A stretch of 64,000 bases of DNA from Alphaproteobacteria bacterium (GCA_006844765.1 SPJV01000101.1:14662-78661); one strand, 5' to 3'. Shown: positions 37,249 to 47,599, counted from the stretch's first letter. The notes: generated by a model not told the origin, from the sequence alone. Program-made: numbers and translations.

Positions 37249-37518
37249 TTAGCGGCGGATACCCAATTCGCCGATCAGCGTCTGATAACGATTGACGTCT
37301 TTGCGTTTGACGTAATCCAGAAGCCGGCGGCGCTTACCGACCATGACCAACAGGCCACGGCGTGAATGGAAATCTTTCTTATGCGTCTTCAAGTGTTCGG
37401 TGAGGTTCGTAATCCGCTCGGTCAGGATGGCAACTTGAACTTCGGGAGACCCGGTGTCGCCTTCTTGTGCTGCGTATTTACCAATAAGTTCACCTTTACG
37501 ATCACTCGTAATCGACAT
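37249..37518 (-). CDS. rpsO: Small ribosomal subunit protein S15 (uS15)
   Basis: 89 aa, the exact S15 length. [16 protein letters not shown] opens it, and [50 protein letters not shown] covers the 16S rRNA-binding helices. The ATG at 37518 is the conserved start; the frame runs on upstream without ribosomal similarity. It sits between truB and pnp as in most proteobacteria. Confidence 0.98.
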   Translation of the reverse strand: MSITSDRKGELIGKYAAQEGDTGSPEVQVAILTERITNLTEHLKTHKKDFHSRRGLLVMVGKRRRLLDYVKRKDVNRYQTLIGELGIRR

Positions 37519-37573
37519 GACACAACGTCCTTCTCTCGGCACCGCGGTTGAAAAAAATTTCTCCGGCGTGGCC

Positions 37574-38560
37574 CTAGCCCCGCACAAAGACCCGAAGCGG
37601 CTTAATCTCTCCGCGATCAAAGCAGGCAATGGCCACAGCCTCGCCCGCATGCATCGCGATCACGTCATCACCAGGTTCCAAACCCGCGATCCGTTCGAGA
37701 TCGAGCTTTCGGAGAAGAGAGACCGCCTGGCCGTTGCGCAACCGGGATGTCTCAACTTCATTCAAGGCGATCGCCGGGATGCCGTCCAGCGCCGCCTCAA
37801 TCGGAAGCAGGGCCGATAAGGAACCCGTTCCAGAATGGCCGGGCTTATGCCCGGTTTGATCCGCAGGTTCAAGCGATTTCTCTGCTTCCACCGCGTCTTC
37901 GATAGAGGCCAGCGTAACCGACGCCGCCTCTTCAAAAGGTCCAACCCGCGTCCGGCGCAGGCGCGTCACCATACCGACGGTTCCCAACCGCGCCGCCATG
38001 TCCCGCGCCAGGGCCCGCACATAGGTTCCCTTACCGCATTCACAATCAAATTCCGCATGATCCGCATCGGGGATATCAACCAGCTCCATCGCATAGATAT
38101 CCACCCGGCGAGAGGGGATTTCGACCTCCTCCCCGGCGCGGGCAAGGTTATAAGCCCGTTCGCCATCAATCTTAATAGCGGAATAGGCAGGAGGGACCTG
38201 ATCAATCCCACCGACGAATTCCGGCATGATATCCAGTATCTGATCTTCGCTGGGCCGGACATCGGACGTCGCTATAACCTCGCCTTCCGGATCCAGCGTA
38301 TCCGTCGCCATGCCCCATCGAACCGTAAAGCGATAGCGTTTTTCGCCATCCATCACATAGGGAACAGTCTTCGTGGCTTCGCCGAAGGCGATCGGCAGAA
38401 TCCCGCTGGCGAAAGGATCCAACGTTCCGCCATGACCAGCCTTTTGGGCATTGAACAACCAACGCAGTTTGCCGACCGCTTGGGTCGAGCCCAGCCCTTC
38501 CGGCTTATCCAGTGCCACCCAGCCATGGACCGGGTTACCCTTTTTCCGCTTCTTGCCCAT
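37574..38560 (-). CDS. truB: tRNA pseudouridine-55 synthase TruB
   Basis: 328 aa. [22 protein letters not shown] opens the domain; the catalytic Asp is in [62 protein letters not shown] and a C-terminal PUA-like region follow. It isomerises U55 in the T-loop of elongator tRNAs. It lies between rbfA and rpsO in the operon. Residues about 220-240 contain a polar insert ([18 protein letters not shown]) between core and PUA regions. Confidence 0.95.
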   Translation of the reverse strand: MGKKRKKGNPVHGWVALDKPEGLGSTQAVGKLRWLFNAQKAGHGGTLDPFASGILPIAFGEATKTVPYVMDGEKRYRFTVRWGMATDTLDPEGEVIATSDVRPSEDQILDIMPEFVGGIDQVPPAYSAIKIDGERAYNLARAGEEVEIPSRRVDIYAMELVDIPDADHAEFDCECGKGTYVRALARDMAARLGTVGMVTRLRRTRVGPFEEAASVTLASIEDAVEAEKSLEPADQTGHKPGHSGTGSLSALLPIEAALDGIPAIALNEVETSRLRNGQAVSLLRKLDLERIAGLEPGDDVIAMHAGEAVAIACFDRGEIKPLRVFVRG

Positions 38561-38647
38561 TATGACTGATCCAGTCGGCGGCGTCCCAAGACACCCTCCC
38601 CCGCGCTAGGGGGAAGGGGATTGGCGCTTAGCCCATAGCGTATTGCG

Positions 38648-39034
38648 TCACTCATCCTCATCAACCAAATCTCGGGCAACCTCCGGACGGCGCAATACGT
38701 TGTCGATCCGGGTGGCTTCATCAAAGCTTTGATCCGCCTGGAAGCTCAATCTTGGGACATGGCGAAGCCGCACTTCACGCGCGAGCTGTCCGCGCAGGAA
38801 TGGGCCGGCGCGCTTCAATGCATCAACAACCTCACCCGCATCGCCACCGCCAAGCGGTATGACAAAGCAGGTCGCGTTCTTCAGATCAGGGCTGGCCCGG
38901 ACTTCCGACACGGTCAGGGAGACATCCTGAAGCGCCGGATCGCGCAGATCGCCGCGTGCCAGGATCGCCGACATGGCATGCCGGATTTCCTCACCGACGC
39001 GCAATTGGCGCTGGGATGGCGGTTTGACGGACAT
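38648..39034 (-). CDS. rbfA: Ribosome-binding factor RbfA
   Basis: 128 aa KH-like protein needed for 30S maturation and cold adaptation. RQLRVGEEIRHAMSAILARGDLRDP, VSLTVSEVRASPDLKNATCFVIPLG and VRLRHVPRLSFQADQSFDEATRIDNVL are diagnostic. The ATG at 39034 gives the family start; a further seven codons upstream are optional. It lies between infB and truB. Confidence 0.95.
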   Translation of the reverse strand: MSVKPPSQRQLRVGEEIRHAMSAILARGDLRDPALQDVSLTVSEVRASPDLKNATCFVIPLGGGDAGEVVDALKRAGPFLRGQLAREVRLRHVPRLSFQADQSFDEATRIDNVLRRPEVARDLVDEDE

Positions 39035-39151
39035 AAGCGGTTCTTTCCCTCGCAAGGGGTCGTCCTGGTCGCGGCGACATCCTTTTTAACGCTCGCAACA
39101 GCGCACGCCTCAGGATGAGGGGCAATACAAGACCGACCATAGAAGCCTTAC

Positions 39152-39183
39152 CCTGGGGAGCATGTTGAGCTGCATCCCCCAGG
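39152..39183. other. Hairpin in the infB-rbfA spacer
   Basis: CCTGGGG / CCCCAGG with a long loop in the 169-base spacer. No T-run on the minus strand, so it is more likely a processing or stability structure than a terminator. Confidence 0.35.
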
Positions 39184-39203
39184 ATAATACCTCGTACTAC
39201 ACC

Positions 39204-41768
39204 TTAGAGCTCGCGCGCGATTTCCTCGATAATAAAGCACTCGATCATATCGCCGACCTTGATGTCGTCGTAATTTTCGAACGCCATACCGCATTCATAG
39301 CCCTGCTTGACCTCGCGGACATCGTCCTTGAAGCGCTTGAGCTGCTTCAGCGACCCTTCATGGATCACGGTATCGTCACGCAGCAGCCGCACCTTCGCCC
39401 CCCGACGTACTTCGCCGTCGGTGATCATGCAGCCCGCAACTTTGCCGACCTTGGTAATCGCGAAGACATCGCGGATTTCTGCGTAACCCAGGAATTTCTC
39501 CCGCGCTTCCGGCGCCAGCATACCGCCCAGGATCGCCTTCGCATCATCGATGACATCATAGATGATCGAGTAGTAGCGAATATCGACCCCATCGCGTCGG
39601 GCATGTTCCCGCGCTTGCGGATTGGCTCGCACGTTGAAGCCAACAATGACACCACCGGTCGATGAGGCGAGCGTTACATCGGATTCCGTGATCCCGCCTA
39701 CTGCGCCATGCAGCAGCCGGACCTTCACCTCATCCGTCGCCAGCTTGTCCAGCGCCGCCGTGATCGCTTCCAGGGAACCCTGAACGTCAGTCTTCACAAC
39801 GACCGGCATTTCTTTGACTTCGCCAGCCTTGATCTGATTGAACATCTGCTCAAGCGTGCCGCGCGGCGTCAGGGTGGTCTGCGATTCCCGTGCCTTACGC
39901 TGACGGTATTCCGCAATTTCCCGTGCCTTCGCTTCATCGGCAAGGACGATGAACTCGTCCCCGGCAGCTGGTGTCCCGTTAAGGCCCAGAACCTCAACCG
40001 GGGTCGAGGGGCCTGCTTCCTTGATCTGCTGACCGCGATCATCCAGCAGTGCCCGGACACGACCCGATTCCTGACCAGCAACGAAGATGTCGCCAACCCG
40101 CAAGGTCCCGGTCTGGATCAGAACGGTCGCAACAGAACCACGGCCTTTTTCGAGCTTCGCTTCGACAACAGCACCGCGGGCCTCGCGATCCGGATTGGCC
40201 TTCAGCTCCAGGATTTCCGCCTGCAGAAGAATATTCTCTTCCAGCTCATCCAGGTTTGTGCCTTTAAGCGCAGAGACATCCACACAGATGACATCCCCAC
40301 CCATTTCTTCCGGCACCAATTCATGTTCCAGAAGTTGAGTGCGTGCCCGTAGCGGATCCGCGCCTTCCTTATCGATCTTGTTGATCGCCACGATGATCGG
40401 CACTTCCGCCGCCTTGGCGTGGTTGATCGCTTCGATCGTCTGAGGACGCATGCCGTCATCCGCCGCAATCACCAGGATGACCAGATCGGTTACCTGAGCC
40501 CCACGCTGACGCATCGAGGTAAAGGCCTCGTGGCCCGGCGTGTCCAGGAAGGTGATGGAATCACCAGAAGACAATGTAACCCGATAGGCACCGATATGCT
40601 GCGTGATGCCGCCGGCTTCACCCGCCGCCACATCTGTCTTACGCAAGGCGTCCAGCAGCGAGGTCTTGCCGTGATCGACATGGCCCATGACCGTGACAAC
40701 CGGCGCGCGGGGGATCAAATCCTCATCCGCTTCCTTGGTTGTGTCGACGGTCAGCACATCTTCGACGTCGGCGTCTGAGACCCGGCGGATGCGGTGACCG
40801 AATTCTTCAATGATCAGTTCCGCCGTATCCTGGTCGAGCGATTGGTTGACCGTCGCCATGACACCCATCTTCATCAAAGATTTGATGACGTCCGGCGCAC
40901 GCGCCGCCATCCGGTTGGCGAGATCACCGACTGTGATCACTTCCGGTACGACGACATCACGGACGACTTTCTCGCCCCGTGCCAACATGTCACGGCTGCG
41001 CTGACGCTCTCTTTCACGCTGACGTCGGATCGCTGCAATCGACGGACCACGCTCGAACTCAGCTTCATCTTCCAAAGCTTGAGAAATGGTGAGTTTGCCC
41101 TGACGCCGTTTCGGTTCACCCTTCGGTGCCTTTGGTGTCTTCGGTCGTTTTTCTTCCCGAGCCGGGGCCGCCGCTTCAGCTTCCTTCGGCTTAACCGGTT
41201 TGGTAATGCGGCCTTCCGCATCCGGCTTGATTTCGGCTTCGATATCCGCCGGTGTCGGTGCAGGAGGCTCTTCCGGCGTTGGTGCCGGTGCCTTTGGTGC
41301 TTCCGCCGCTTTAGCAGTCGTCGCCTCTGCTTCAGCCTTAAGGCGCGCCGCCTCTTCTTCCGCGCGCTTGCGCTCTTCTTCTTCTTCGAGCTTACGGCGT
41401 TCCGCAGCTTCGCGCGCCCGTTGCTCTGAAGCTTCCGCAGCCTCGCGCCGACGCTCTTCTTCCTCTGCCGCCCCTTCGAGAGCCCGCATCCGCGCCTGGC
41501 GTTCGTGTTCCGAAAGCCCCTTCAGCGGGTCATCTGCGACCAAACGGTTTTCACCGGAACGACCAGGAGCCTGTCGGGTCTCCGTTGATTGCGCGACATC
41601 CGCCCCGCGTTCAACAACACGACGTTTGCGCTTCTGTTCCACGACCACGGTCTTGGAACGGCCGTGGCTGAAGCTCTGCTTGACCTGACCCGCGCCGCCC
41701 GAATTGGACACGCCCAGCCGGCCCTTGCCGAGGGTCAGTTTCTTGCCGCTGCTGTTATCGTCGCTCAT
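39204..41768 (-). CDS. infB: Translation initiation factor IF-2
   Basis: 854 aa GTPase that places fMet-tRNA on the 30S subunit. The first 240 residues are Ala/Glu/Lys/Arg-rich, with a long charged coiled coil ([18 protein letters not shown]...), followed by a Pro/Ala-rich stretch. The IF-2N motif [15 protein letters not shown], the G domain [23 protein letters not shown] and NKID, and the C-terminal domains follow. The length is normal for alphaproteobacteria. The start follows AGAAGGA. Three 13-bp tandem repeats occupy the spacer before it. Confidence 0.97.
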   Translation of the reverse strand: MSDDNSSGKKLTLGKGRLGVSNSGGAGQVKQSFSHGRSKTVVVEQKRKRRVVERGADVAQSTETRQAPGRSGENRLVADDPLKGLSEHERQARMRALEGAAEEEERRREAAEASEQRAREAAERRKLEEEEERKRAEEEAARLKAEAEATTAKAAEAPKAPAPTPEEPPAPTPADIEAEIKPDAEGRITKPVKPKEAEAAAPAREEKRPKTPKAPKGEPKRRQGKLTISQALEDEAEFERGPSIAAIRRQRERERQRSRDMLARGEKVVRDVVVPEVITVGDLANRMAARAPDVIKSLMKMGVMATVNQSLDQDTAELIIEEFGHRIRRVSDADVEDVLTVDTTKEADEDLIPRAPVVTVMGHVDHGKTSLLDALRKTDVAAGEAGGITQHIGAYRVTLSSGDSITFLDTPGHEAFTSMRQRGAQVTDLVILVIAADDGMRPQTIEAINHAKAAEVPIIVAINKIDKEGADPLRARTQLLEHELVPEEMGGDVICVDVSALKGTNLDELEENILLQAEILELKANPDREARGAVVEAKLEKGRGSVATVLIQTGTLRVGDIFVAGQESGRVRALLDDRGQQIKEAGPSTPVEVLGLNGTPAAGDEFIVLADEAKAREIAEYRQRKARESQTTLTPRGTLEQMFNQIKAGEVKEMPVVVKTDVQGSLEAITAALDKLATDEVKVRLLHGAVGGITESDVTLASSTGGVIVGFNVRANPQAREHARRDGVDIRYYSIIYDVIDDAKAILGGMLAPEAREKFLGYAEIRDVFAITKVGKVAGCMITDGEVRRGAKVRLLRDDTVIHEGSLKQLKRFKDDVREVKQGYECGMAFENYDDIKVGDMIECFIIEEIAREL

Positions 41769-41783
41769 ACCCGTCCTTCTTTA

Positions 41784-41822
41784 CCTTCAAGCTCTACTTT
41801 CAAGCTTTACTCTCAAGCTTTG
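41784..41822. repeat. Three 13-bp tandem repeats before infB
   Basis: Plus-strand units CCTTCAAGCTCTA, CTTTCAAGCTTTA and CTCTCAAGCTTTG (41784, 41797, 41810) fill most of the 56-base spacer between the YlxR gene stop and the infB ATG. Each contains the AAGCTT/AGCT core. They lie 16-54 bases upstream of infB. Confidence 0.8.
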
Positions 41823-41824
41823 CA

Positions 41825-42448
41825 TCAACTCAATCTATCACTTCCAGACCGCAATCCCGAAAGCCGCAAGGTTTCCCGCCGCAATTTGTCGCCGAGCCCT
41901 CCCGGCGCAACAACGGCATGAACCATCCGATCACGACCGAAAGCAGCACCGATCTCTGACGCCGACAAACTGTCGATCACCACAACATCCGGTCCCGCAA
42001 TCGCCACCAGCTTTCGCCGACCATCTTCGGCACCATCTGAGGCTTCAAGCAACAAAGCGACACGGCCTGCCCGAAGACCAGCCTGCACTTTATCAAACCC
42101 CGCAACCGCGTCCCCAGCACGCCGTGCCAAGGATAAAAGATCAACCGTCCGACGCACCAAAAGTGCGATCACTCGTTCCGGCAAATCCGCCGAAAACTCC
42201 GCGCGCGCCTTAGCAGCCTTTGCAAAAAGCCGACGATCGCAAGCCGTCTTAATGGTTCCGGCTTGTGCACTCAACCACATTCCGCGTCCAGGCAGCGTTT
42301 CCGCAAGGTCCGGCGTCACCTGCCCGTCCGGATCCAGGACGAAACGGATCATGCTTTCCCGCGGACAGCGCTCCCCGGTTACGAGGCAACGCCGGGTTCC
42401 CGCCGGCGCGTCCTCTTCCTCTTCATCCACCGTTTTCCGGCGCCCCAT
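41825..42448 (-). CDS. YlxR (DUF448) - L7Ae-like RNA-binding protein
   Basis: 207 aa. The N-terminal YlxR domain (TRRCLVTGERCPRESMIRFVLDPDGQVTPDLAETLPGRGMWL) carries the GRG and Arg-rich surface of the nusA-linked family. Residues 100-200 form an L7Ae-like fold (LLSLARRAGDAVAGFDKVQAGLRAGRVALLLEASDGA...VVIDSLSASEIGAAFG). The two-domain form is common in alphaproteobacteria. It probably binds RNA during transcription or ribosome assembly; a YlxR protein has been reported to bind RNase P RNA elsewhere. It lies between nusA and infB. Confidence 0.9.
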   Translation of the reverse strand: MGRRKTVDEEEEDAPAGTRRCLVTGERCPRESMIRFVLDPDGQVTPDLAETLPGRGMWLSAQAGTIKTACDRRLFAKAAKARAEFSADLPERVIALLVRRTVDLLSLARRAGDAVAGFDKVQAGLRAGRVALLLEASDGAEDGRRKLVAIAGPDVVVIDSLSASEIGAAFGRDRMVHAVVAPGGLGDKLRRETLRLSGLRSGSDRLS

Positions 42449-42474
42449 GGCCGCCTTCTCCCCGGTTTCTGACC

Positions 42475-44115
42475 TTAAAGCGCCGCCTCGTCACCGGCAG
42501 GTGCTTCACCAGCACCTTCTTCACCGGCTTCAGCGTCTTCCGCCTCTTCAGCAGCCGCGTCGGCCAGCATCTGGTCATATTCTTCCCGGGTAAGCCACCC
42601 GGCAGCGATCCGAGCTTCCATGATCAGATCATTTGCCCAGTCTTCCGTGACGCCCTCGTCCTTGAAGATGCCTTCTTCCGGATCACTCAGCTCATCACCA
42701 GCCAAGCCGGCGAAATCTTCGAGTGAGCGCACTTCGGCCTGACCAAGAGCCACCAGCATTTTCGGCGTCAAAGCCTCAAAGGCAGCGACATCATCCGAAA
42801 CGCCAAGGCGCTTGCGTTCTTCATCAAGACGGGCCGCTTCGGCTTCCAGGAAGTTCCGGGCGCGCAGGCGAAGTTCATCCGCCAGATCGTCGTCAAAGCC
42901 TTCGATAACCGTCAGCTCGTCCAACTCAACCCAGGCGACTTCCTCAACTTCCGTGAAGCCTTCGGTCACCAGCAGGCGCGCGATCACGTCATCAACGTCA
43001 AGCGCCAGCATGAAGCGTTCAGAGCGTTCCGTGAATTCGCGTTGCCGCTTCTCGGATTCCTGATCTTCGGTCATGATGTCGATGTTCCAGCCGGTCAACA
43101 TGGAAGCAAGCCGCACATTCTGGCCACGGCGACCGATGGCGAGCGACAACTGCTCTTCCGGCACCACGACTTCGAAGGTCTGGACATCATGATCCATGAC
43201 GACCTTGGCAACTTCTGCCGGGGCCAGGGCGTTCACGACGAAGGTCGCCGTGTCGTCGGTCCAGGGAATGATGTCAATCTTCTCACCCTGCAGCTCAGCA
43301 ACCACCGCCTGGACGCGACTACCGCGCATCCCGACACAGGCGCCAACCGGATCGATAGAGCCATCATTGGAAATCACGGCGATCTTCGCGCGGCTACCCG
43401 GGTCGCGGGCGACTTTGCGGATCTCGATAATGCCGTCATAGATTTCCGGTACTTCCTGAGCGAACAGCATGGCCATGAATTCAGGCCGCGTCCGGCTGAG
43501 GAAGATCTGCGGGCCACGTTGTTCCTGGCGCACATCATGGATGAAGGCGCGGACCCGATCGCCCCGCTTGAAATGTTCGCGCGGGATAACTTCGTCCCGA
43601 CGCATCACGGCTTCCGCCCGTCCCAGATCGACCGTGACATTGCCGAATTCGACCCGTTTGACGATACCATTCACGATCTCGCCAATGCGATCCTTATACT
43701 CTTCAAACTGACGATCACGCTCAGCTTCACGTACTTTCTGGACAATCACCTGTTTGGCGGTCTGGGCAGCAATGCGGCCAAAATCAATCGGCGGCAGACG
43801 GTCGACGATGAACTCACCGATTTCCGCATCCGGCTTCTTGCGTTGCGCGCGCTTGAGGGTGATCTGCGTCACCTCGTTATCGATCTGGTCGGCTTCCCGA
43901 ACTTCCAGATAGCGGGCCAGGATGATCTCGCCGGTCTTGCGGTCAATATTCGCGCGAATATCGTGCTCAAGACCATATTTAGAGCGCCCGGCTTTTTCGA
44001 TTGCCTGCTCCATCGCTTCGAGAACCAGCTCCCGGTCAATCGATTTTTCACGAGCGACCGCATCAGCGACTGCCAGCATATCGGTCCGGGTAATGGTGAT
44101 GCCTTCCAATGCCAT
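42475..44115 (-). CDS. nusA: Transcription termination/antitermination factor NusA
   Basis: 546 aa. An N-terminal RNAP-binding domain ([35 protein letters not shown]), S1, two KH domains ([25 protein letters not shown] and [23 protein letters not shown]) and acidic-repeat-type helix-hairpin-helix motifs at the C-terminus ([25 protein letters not shown]) are present. The protein ends in an Ala/Glu-rich acidic tail. The ATG at 44115 follows AGAGA; the longer frame upstream is not conserved. It lies 62 bases after rimP. Confidence 0.97.
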   Translation of the reverse strand: MALEGITITRTDMLAVADAVAREKSIDRELVLEAMEQAIEKAGRSKYGLEHDIRANIDRKTGEIILARYLEVREADQIDNEVTQITLKRAQRKKPDAEIGEFIVDRLPPIDFGRIAAQTAKQVIVQKVREAERDRQFEEYKDRIGEIVNGIVKRVEFGNVTVDLGRAEAVMRRDEVIPREHFKRGDRVRAFIHDVRQEQRGPQIFLSRTRPEFMAMLFAQEVPEIYDGIIEIRKVARDPGSRAKIAVISNDGSIDPVGACVGMRGSRVQAVVAELQGEKIDIIPWTDDTATFVVNALAPAEVAKVVMDHDVQTFEVVVPEEQLSLAIGRRGQNVRLASMLTGWNIDIMTEDQESEKRQREFTERSERFMLALDVDDVIARLLVTEGFTEVEEVAWVELDELTVIEGFDDDLADELRLRARNFLEAEAARLDEERKRLGVSDDVAAFEALTPKMLVALGQAEVRSLEDFAGLAGDELSDPEEGIFKDEGVTEDWANDLIMEARIAAGWLTREEYDQMLADAAAEEAEDAEAGEEGAGEAPAGDEAAL

Positions 44116-44177
44116 GGTTTCTCTTGCCCTCTTGATCGCCGAACGCACCACCGCGTCCCGGCGGGTCCGTTAAAATC

Positions 44178-44711
44178 CTAAAGCGCGGCCCCCTCGGCAA
44201 CGCCATCTTCTTCAAGCCCAGCCTCACGAGCCGCCTCCAATGCGGCTTCCAGCAACGCATCGGTCATCACCAGCTTCGCATTACGAATATCGGTGAAAGC
44301 AATTGCCGCTGGGCCTTGATCCGTTTCCAGTGTGACGATGTCCCCATCAACACTGTGCAAAGTACCGCGGAAGCGCCGCCGCCCATCGACCAGGCGCTCC
44401 AACTCAATCTTCGCGTCATGCCCGATATAGGCGGCGAAGTCCTTCAACCGCGTCAGCGGGCGATCAATACCGGGAGAACTGACCTCCAGGCTGTAGGCCG
44501 TCGTGATCGGGTCGTCCACATCCAGGATCGCAGAGACCGCGCGTGAGATATCCGCGCAATCATCGACAGAGATCGGTCGACCATCAGCGCGATCCGCCAT
44601 GATCTGCAGCACCACCCTTTGTGTTCCGGAAAGCCGTACACGCACGAGCTCAAACCCCATATCCTCAATGGAGGGTTCGATCAGCCGGACGATGGCTTGT
44701 TCCAACGACAT
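44178..44711 (-). CDS. rimP: Ribosome maturation factor RimP
   Basis: 177 aa. MSLEQAIVRLIEPSIEDMGFELVRVRLSG, the central DDCADISRAVSAILDVDDPITTAYSLEVSSPGIDRPL block and a C-terminal SH3-like domain are diagnostic. It is required for 30S assembly. It is the first gene of the superoperon and follows GGGAG; a strong terminator upstream separates it from metK-trmB, so its promoter should lie in the short spacer 44712-44790. Confidence 0.95.
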   Translation of the reverse strand: MSLEQAIVRLIEPSIEDMGFELVRVRLSGTQRVVLQIMADRADGRPISVDDCADISRAVSAILDVDDPITTAYSLEVSSPGIDRPLTRLKDFAAYIGHDAKIELERLVDGRRRFRGTLHSVDGDIVTLETDQGPAAIAFTDIRNAKLVMTDALLEAALEAAREAGLEEDGVAEGAAL

Positions 44712-44790
44712 GCGACACGCTACTCCCAAACGGTGGAAATAGGCTGTCCACGGCACCTGCCCAAGAAGGCCGGTTGCGGTGTCAGCTAAC

Positions 44791-44816
44791 AAAAAAGGCG
44801 GGCCCGGGGGCCCACC
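44791..44816 (-). terminator. Rho-independent terminator after trmB
   Basis: On the minus strand GGTGGGCCC / GGGCCCGCC (one G-T pair, 2-base apparent loop) is followed by TTTTTTG. It ends the metK-trmB unit and insulates the rimP operon. Confidence 0.9.
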
Positions 44817-44888
44817 CTCATCGGATCGCTGAAATGATTTAGGACCTAAACCAACCATTCCGCGATAGAATGAAAGATGACTGTCGCG

Positions 44889-45563
44889 CTATCTACGGGA
44901 TCGCCGACGAAAGGTCAAGTAGACCGGCACACCCGCCAGTGCCTTTTCCTCATACCGCGTCTGGGGCCAGTCCGGCTTGCGATGCCGCCAATCAGACGGG
45001 CCTTCATCCAGCCATTCAAAATCCGGATGGCGGTAGAGATGGCGGATCATCCAATCCTGATAACCCGGATGGTCGGAGGCCAAGCGCATTTCCGCCCCAT
45101 CTTTCAGGACGCGGCTCAAGCGTGGCAAGTTCTCGGGCCCAAGGAAGCGGCGATTCCAGTGCCGACGCTTTGGCCAAGGATCGGGAAACAGTAGGAAAAA
45201 CCGCCCCACGGAAGCCTCCGGCAAAGCATCGATCAGGGGGCGCGCGTCGTCCGCAAGGACCTTGATATTATCCAAGCCTGCCAGATCCGCATCACGGATC
45301 ATCTTCACCACACCATTGATGAAGGGCTCACAACCGATAAAACCGATATCGGGATTTTCCGTCGCCTGCCAGACCAGATGCTCGCCGGAACCAAAACCGA
45401 CTTCCAGCCAGAGATCCCGCATCGCCCGATCGAACAGAGCCGCAGGTGCCTCCGCCTCTTCCGGTGAAACGGACAGACTGGGCAGGCGCTCTTCAGCGAT
45501 CCTGATCAGGCTTGGCTTCAAGGGCCGCCCCTTACGGCGGCCGAAGAATTTCAGCTCTTGCAA
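44889..45563 (-). CDS. trmB: tRNA (guanine-46-N7)-methyltransferase TrmB
   Basis: 224 aa. SAM motif LWLEVGFGSGEHLVWQA, then FIGCEPFINGVVKMI, and the family hallmark FLLFPDPWPKRRHWNRRFL plus a C-terminal TRYEEKALAGVPVYLTF. It methylates G46 in the variable loop. The frame has no ATG near the conserved start; TTG at 45563 is supported by GAGAGG eight bases upstream and the usual basic opening FFGRRKGRPLK. It starts 32 bases after the metK stop. Confidence 0.94.
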   Translation of the reverse strand: MQELKFFGRRKGRPLKPSLIRIAEERLPSLSVSPEEAEAPAALFDRAMRDLWLEVGFGSGEHLVWQATENPDIGFIGCEPFINGVVKMIRDADLAGLDNIKVLADDARPLIDALPEASVGRFFLLFPDPWPKRRHWNRRFLGPENLPRLSRVLKDGAEMRLASDHPGYQDWMIRHLYRHPDFEWLDEGPSDWRHRKPDWPQTRYEEKALAGVPVYLTFRRRSRR

Positions 45564-45595
45564 GGCGCAGCCTCTCGAAAGGTTCCGGCTTTCGC

Positions 45596-46780
45596 TTAGG
45601 TCAGCGCAGCCTTCAGCGCCTCGACCAAATCCGTGCGCTCCCAGGAGAAATGTCCTTCATCCGTTGGGATCCGCCCGAAATGACCATAAGCGGCGCTGGG
45701 CGCATAGATCGCACGAGAGAGGTTCAGATGCTCCCGAATTCCGCGCGGGGACAGATCGACTGCCTCATTGACGGCGCCAACCAACTTGTCCTCATCGACG
45801 GTGCCAGTCCCATGGGTATCGACCAGCAGGGAAAGCGGCTTGGATACCCCGATCGCGTAAGCGACCTGAATGGTGCATTTGTCCGCCAGCTCAGCCGCTA
45901 CGATGTTTTTCGCCACATAGCGCGCTGCATAGGCGGCAGAGCGGTCAACTTTGGTCGGGTCTTTACCGGAGAACGCGCCGCCGCCATGGGGTGCTGCACC
46001 GCCATAGGTATCAACGATGATCTTCCGACCGGTCAGACCAGCATCGCCATCCGGACCACCGATCACGAACCGGCCCGTCGGATTGACGTAAAATTCACCC
46101 TCTGCCGGGAACCAGCCCTGCGGCAGAACCTTTTCGACATGCGGGCGGACGATCTCGCGGATCTCCGCTTGTTCTAGCCCCTCGTCATGTTGGGTCGAAA
46201 CCACAACCGAGCTCACACCAACCGGCTTGCCATCTTCATATTGAAGGGTGACTTGGCTCTTTGAATCCGGCCCAAATCCGCTGTTCGGATCGCTATGCCG
46301 GAAATCGGCAAGGCTTTTCAGAATTTCATGGGAGTACTGGATTGCTGCCGGCATCAAGACGTCGGTTTCGCGCCGCGCATGTCCGAACATCAAACCCTGG
46401 TCACCGGCCCCTTCATCCTTGTTGCCCGCCGCATCGACGCCCTGGGCAATGTCAGAGGATTGCGCGTGCAGATGAATTTCGACCGAGGCATTGGCATGGT
46501 GGAAACCATCCTGCGCATAGCCGATGTCTTTCACCGCCGCGCGGGCCGCCGATTCAATCCGATCCTTATCAACTTCACCGTCATTCACCAGGCCTTCCGG
46601 GCCCCGTACTTCACCGGCGATCACGATCCGATTGGTCGTCGTCAGTGTTTCGCAAGCAACCCGCGCACCAGGATCAGCGGCGAGAAAGATATCGACGACT
46701 TCGTCGGAAATCCGATCGCAAACCTTATCAGGATGCCCTTCGGAAACGGATTCACTGGTGAAAAGATACGACGAGGCCAT
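45596..46780 (-). CDS. metK: S-adenosylmethionine synthase MetK
   Basis: 394 aa. [40 protein letters not shown] (signature 1), [29 protein letters not shown] (signature 2) are intact. It makes SAM from methionine and ATP in the cytosol, feeding TrmB, MiaB and the other methyltransferases encoded here. A good AGGGGAGA site precedes the ATG. The 196-base spacer upstream (46781-46976) has a small ATCGG/CCGAT hairpin but no SAM-riboswitch pattern I can recognise. Confidence 0.97.
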   Translation of the reverse strand: MASSYLFTSESVSEGHPDKVCDRISDEVVDIFLAADPGARVACETLTTTNRIVIAGEVRGPEGLVNDGEVDKDRIESAARAAVKDIGYAQDGFHHANASVEIHLHAQSSDIAQGVDAAGNKDEGAGDQGLMFGHARRETDVLMPAAIQYSHEILKSLADFRHSDPNSGFGPDSKSQVTLQYEDGKPVGVSSVVVSTQHDEGLEQAEIREIVRPHVEKVLPQGWFPAEGEFYVNPTGRFVIGGPDGDAGLTGRKIIVDTYGGAAPHGGGAFSGKDPTKVDRSAAYAARYVAKNIVAAELADKCTIQVAYAIGVSKPLSLLVDTHGTGTVDEDKLVGAVNEAVDLSPRGIREHLNLSRAIYAPSAAYGHFGRIPTDEGHFSWERTDLVEALKAALT

Positions 46781-46976
46781 TTGGATCTCCCCTGTCTCTT
46801 ATTGTGTGTGGGTAGCGTTCGCGCGAGATCGGCAAAACCGATTGTATTAATTCTGCCATAATCAAAAACCGGCGGGGTTTGTTGCAGGCTTTAGAGGGCA
46901 GGTCAATACTATGACCATCGCAAAACTGGGAGCAGGCAAAAAGGTTGGCGTTGTGACGTCGCTGTAAGTGACCTAA

Positions 46977-47546
46977 TCACCCTTCATCCGTATGCGCCAT
47001 GGACTTGCAAAGCTCGAAAATTCGCTTCCTGACAAGCGGGTCCTTAACCCGGTAATAAGCCCGGATAAGCTCAAGTGTTTCACGTTTTGCCATGGGATCA
47101 GCCTCCCGATACGGCTCTGTCGGAGGCTCAGACAAGCCGGCCCGCAACATCGGTGACTGATCAACCACATCATCGGTCATATCGTCATAGAAAAACTGTA
47201 TCGGAACATCCAAAACGCGGCTTAAATCCCACAGGCGACTCGCCCCGATTCGGTTCATACCACGTTCATATTTCTGGACTTGTTGGAAGGTCAGCCCAAT
47301 CGCTTCCCCAAGTTTTTCCTGCGAGATTCCGAGGAGTGTCCGGCGCAACCGGACCCGCGCGCCGACGTGAATATCGACTGGATTGGGAATTCCTGGACGG
47401 CCAGCTGGGATTGGAGTCAGGGCCTTACCTGTCATGGGAGGTCGCCCGCGCTTCTTTGCCGGACCCTTTTTTGAGGCTGCCTTAGCAGCAGGTGATTTGC
47501 CGCCTGACATCTCATTTTCCGACTGTTTCGCCTTGTCCTTTGCCAT
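46977..47546 (-). CDS. PraR-like XRE-family regulator with AT-hook-like N-terminal extension
   Basis: 189 aa. The HTH (residues 56-125: NPVDIHVGARVRLRRTLLGISQEKLGEAIGLTFQQVQKYERGMNRIGASRLWDLSRVLDVPIQFFYDD) matches the conserved alphaproteobacterial HTH family that includes PraR/PhrR of rhizobia. Residues 1-40 form a Lys/Ala-rich tail with KKRGRPP (31-37), an AT-hook core (RGRP). The C-terminus is a polar helical domain. ATG 47546 follows GGAGG; the longer upstream frame is not conserved. It lies between lnt and metK, and a 26-bp dyad sits just upstream, suggesting autoregulation. Confidence 0.85.
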   Translation of the reverse strand: MAKDKAKQSENEMSGGKSPAAKAASKKGPAKKRGRPPMTGKALTPIPAGRPGIPNPVDIHVGARVRLRRTLLGISQEKLGEAIGLTFQQVQKYERGMNRIGASRLWDLSRVLDVPIQFFYDDMTDDVVDQSPMLRAGLSEPPTEPYREADPMAKRETLELIRAYYRVKDPLVRKRIFELCKSMAHTDEG

Positions 47547-47573
47547 GTTTCGTAGCCTCCGCTGACTAACATC

Positions 47574-47599
47574 GGAACAATTCCGATACGGAATGTTCC
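47574..47599. promoter_or_regulatory. 26-bp dyad upstream of the PraR-like gene (probable operator)
   Basis: Arms GGAACA-A-TTCCG and CGGAA-TGTTCC flank an ATA centre; only one extra A breaks the symmetry. It is 27-53 bases upstream of the regulator's ATG, where a repressor would block transcription. XRE-family dimers typically bind such dyads and often control their own gene. Confidence 0.6.

Noticed and set aside
37397..37573. Longer rpsO with 44 extra N-terminal codons
   Set aside because: The extra part has no similarity to S15 and the conserved MSITSDRK start is at 37518.
40794..41429. 211-aa and neighbouring open frames on the plus strand
   Set aside because: Antisense to the charged coiled-coil part of infB; Phe/Arg-rich low complexity is the mirror of Glu/Ala/Arg codons.
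43042..44181. 379-aa open frame on the plus strand
   Set aside because: It is exactly antisense to nusA and arises from its codon bias; His/Asp/Arg-rich content with no family resemblance.
46781..46976. Possible SAM-responsive riboswitch before metK (a GTCACAACG stretch recalls the SAM/SAH type)
   Set aside because: The stretch is about 170 bases from the start codon, lacks the partner strand and does not cover the ribosome-binding site; no SAM-II or SAM-V pattern either.
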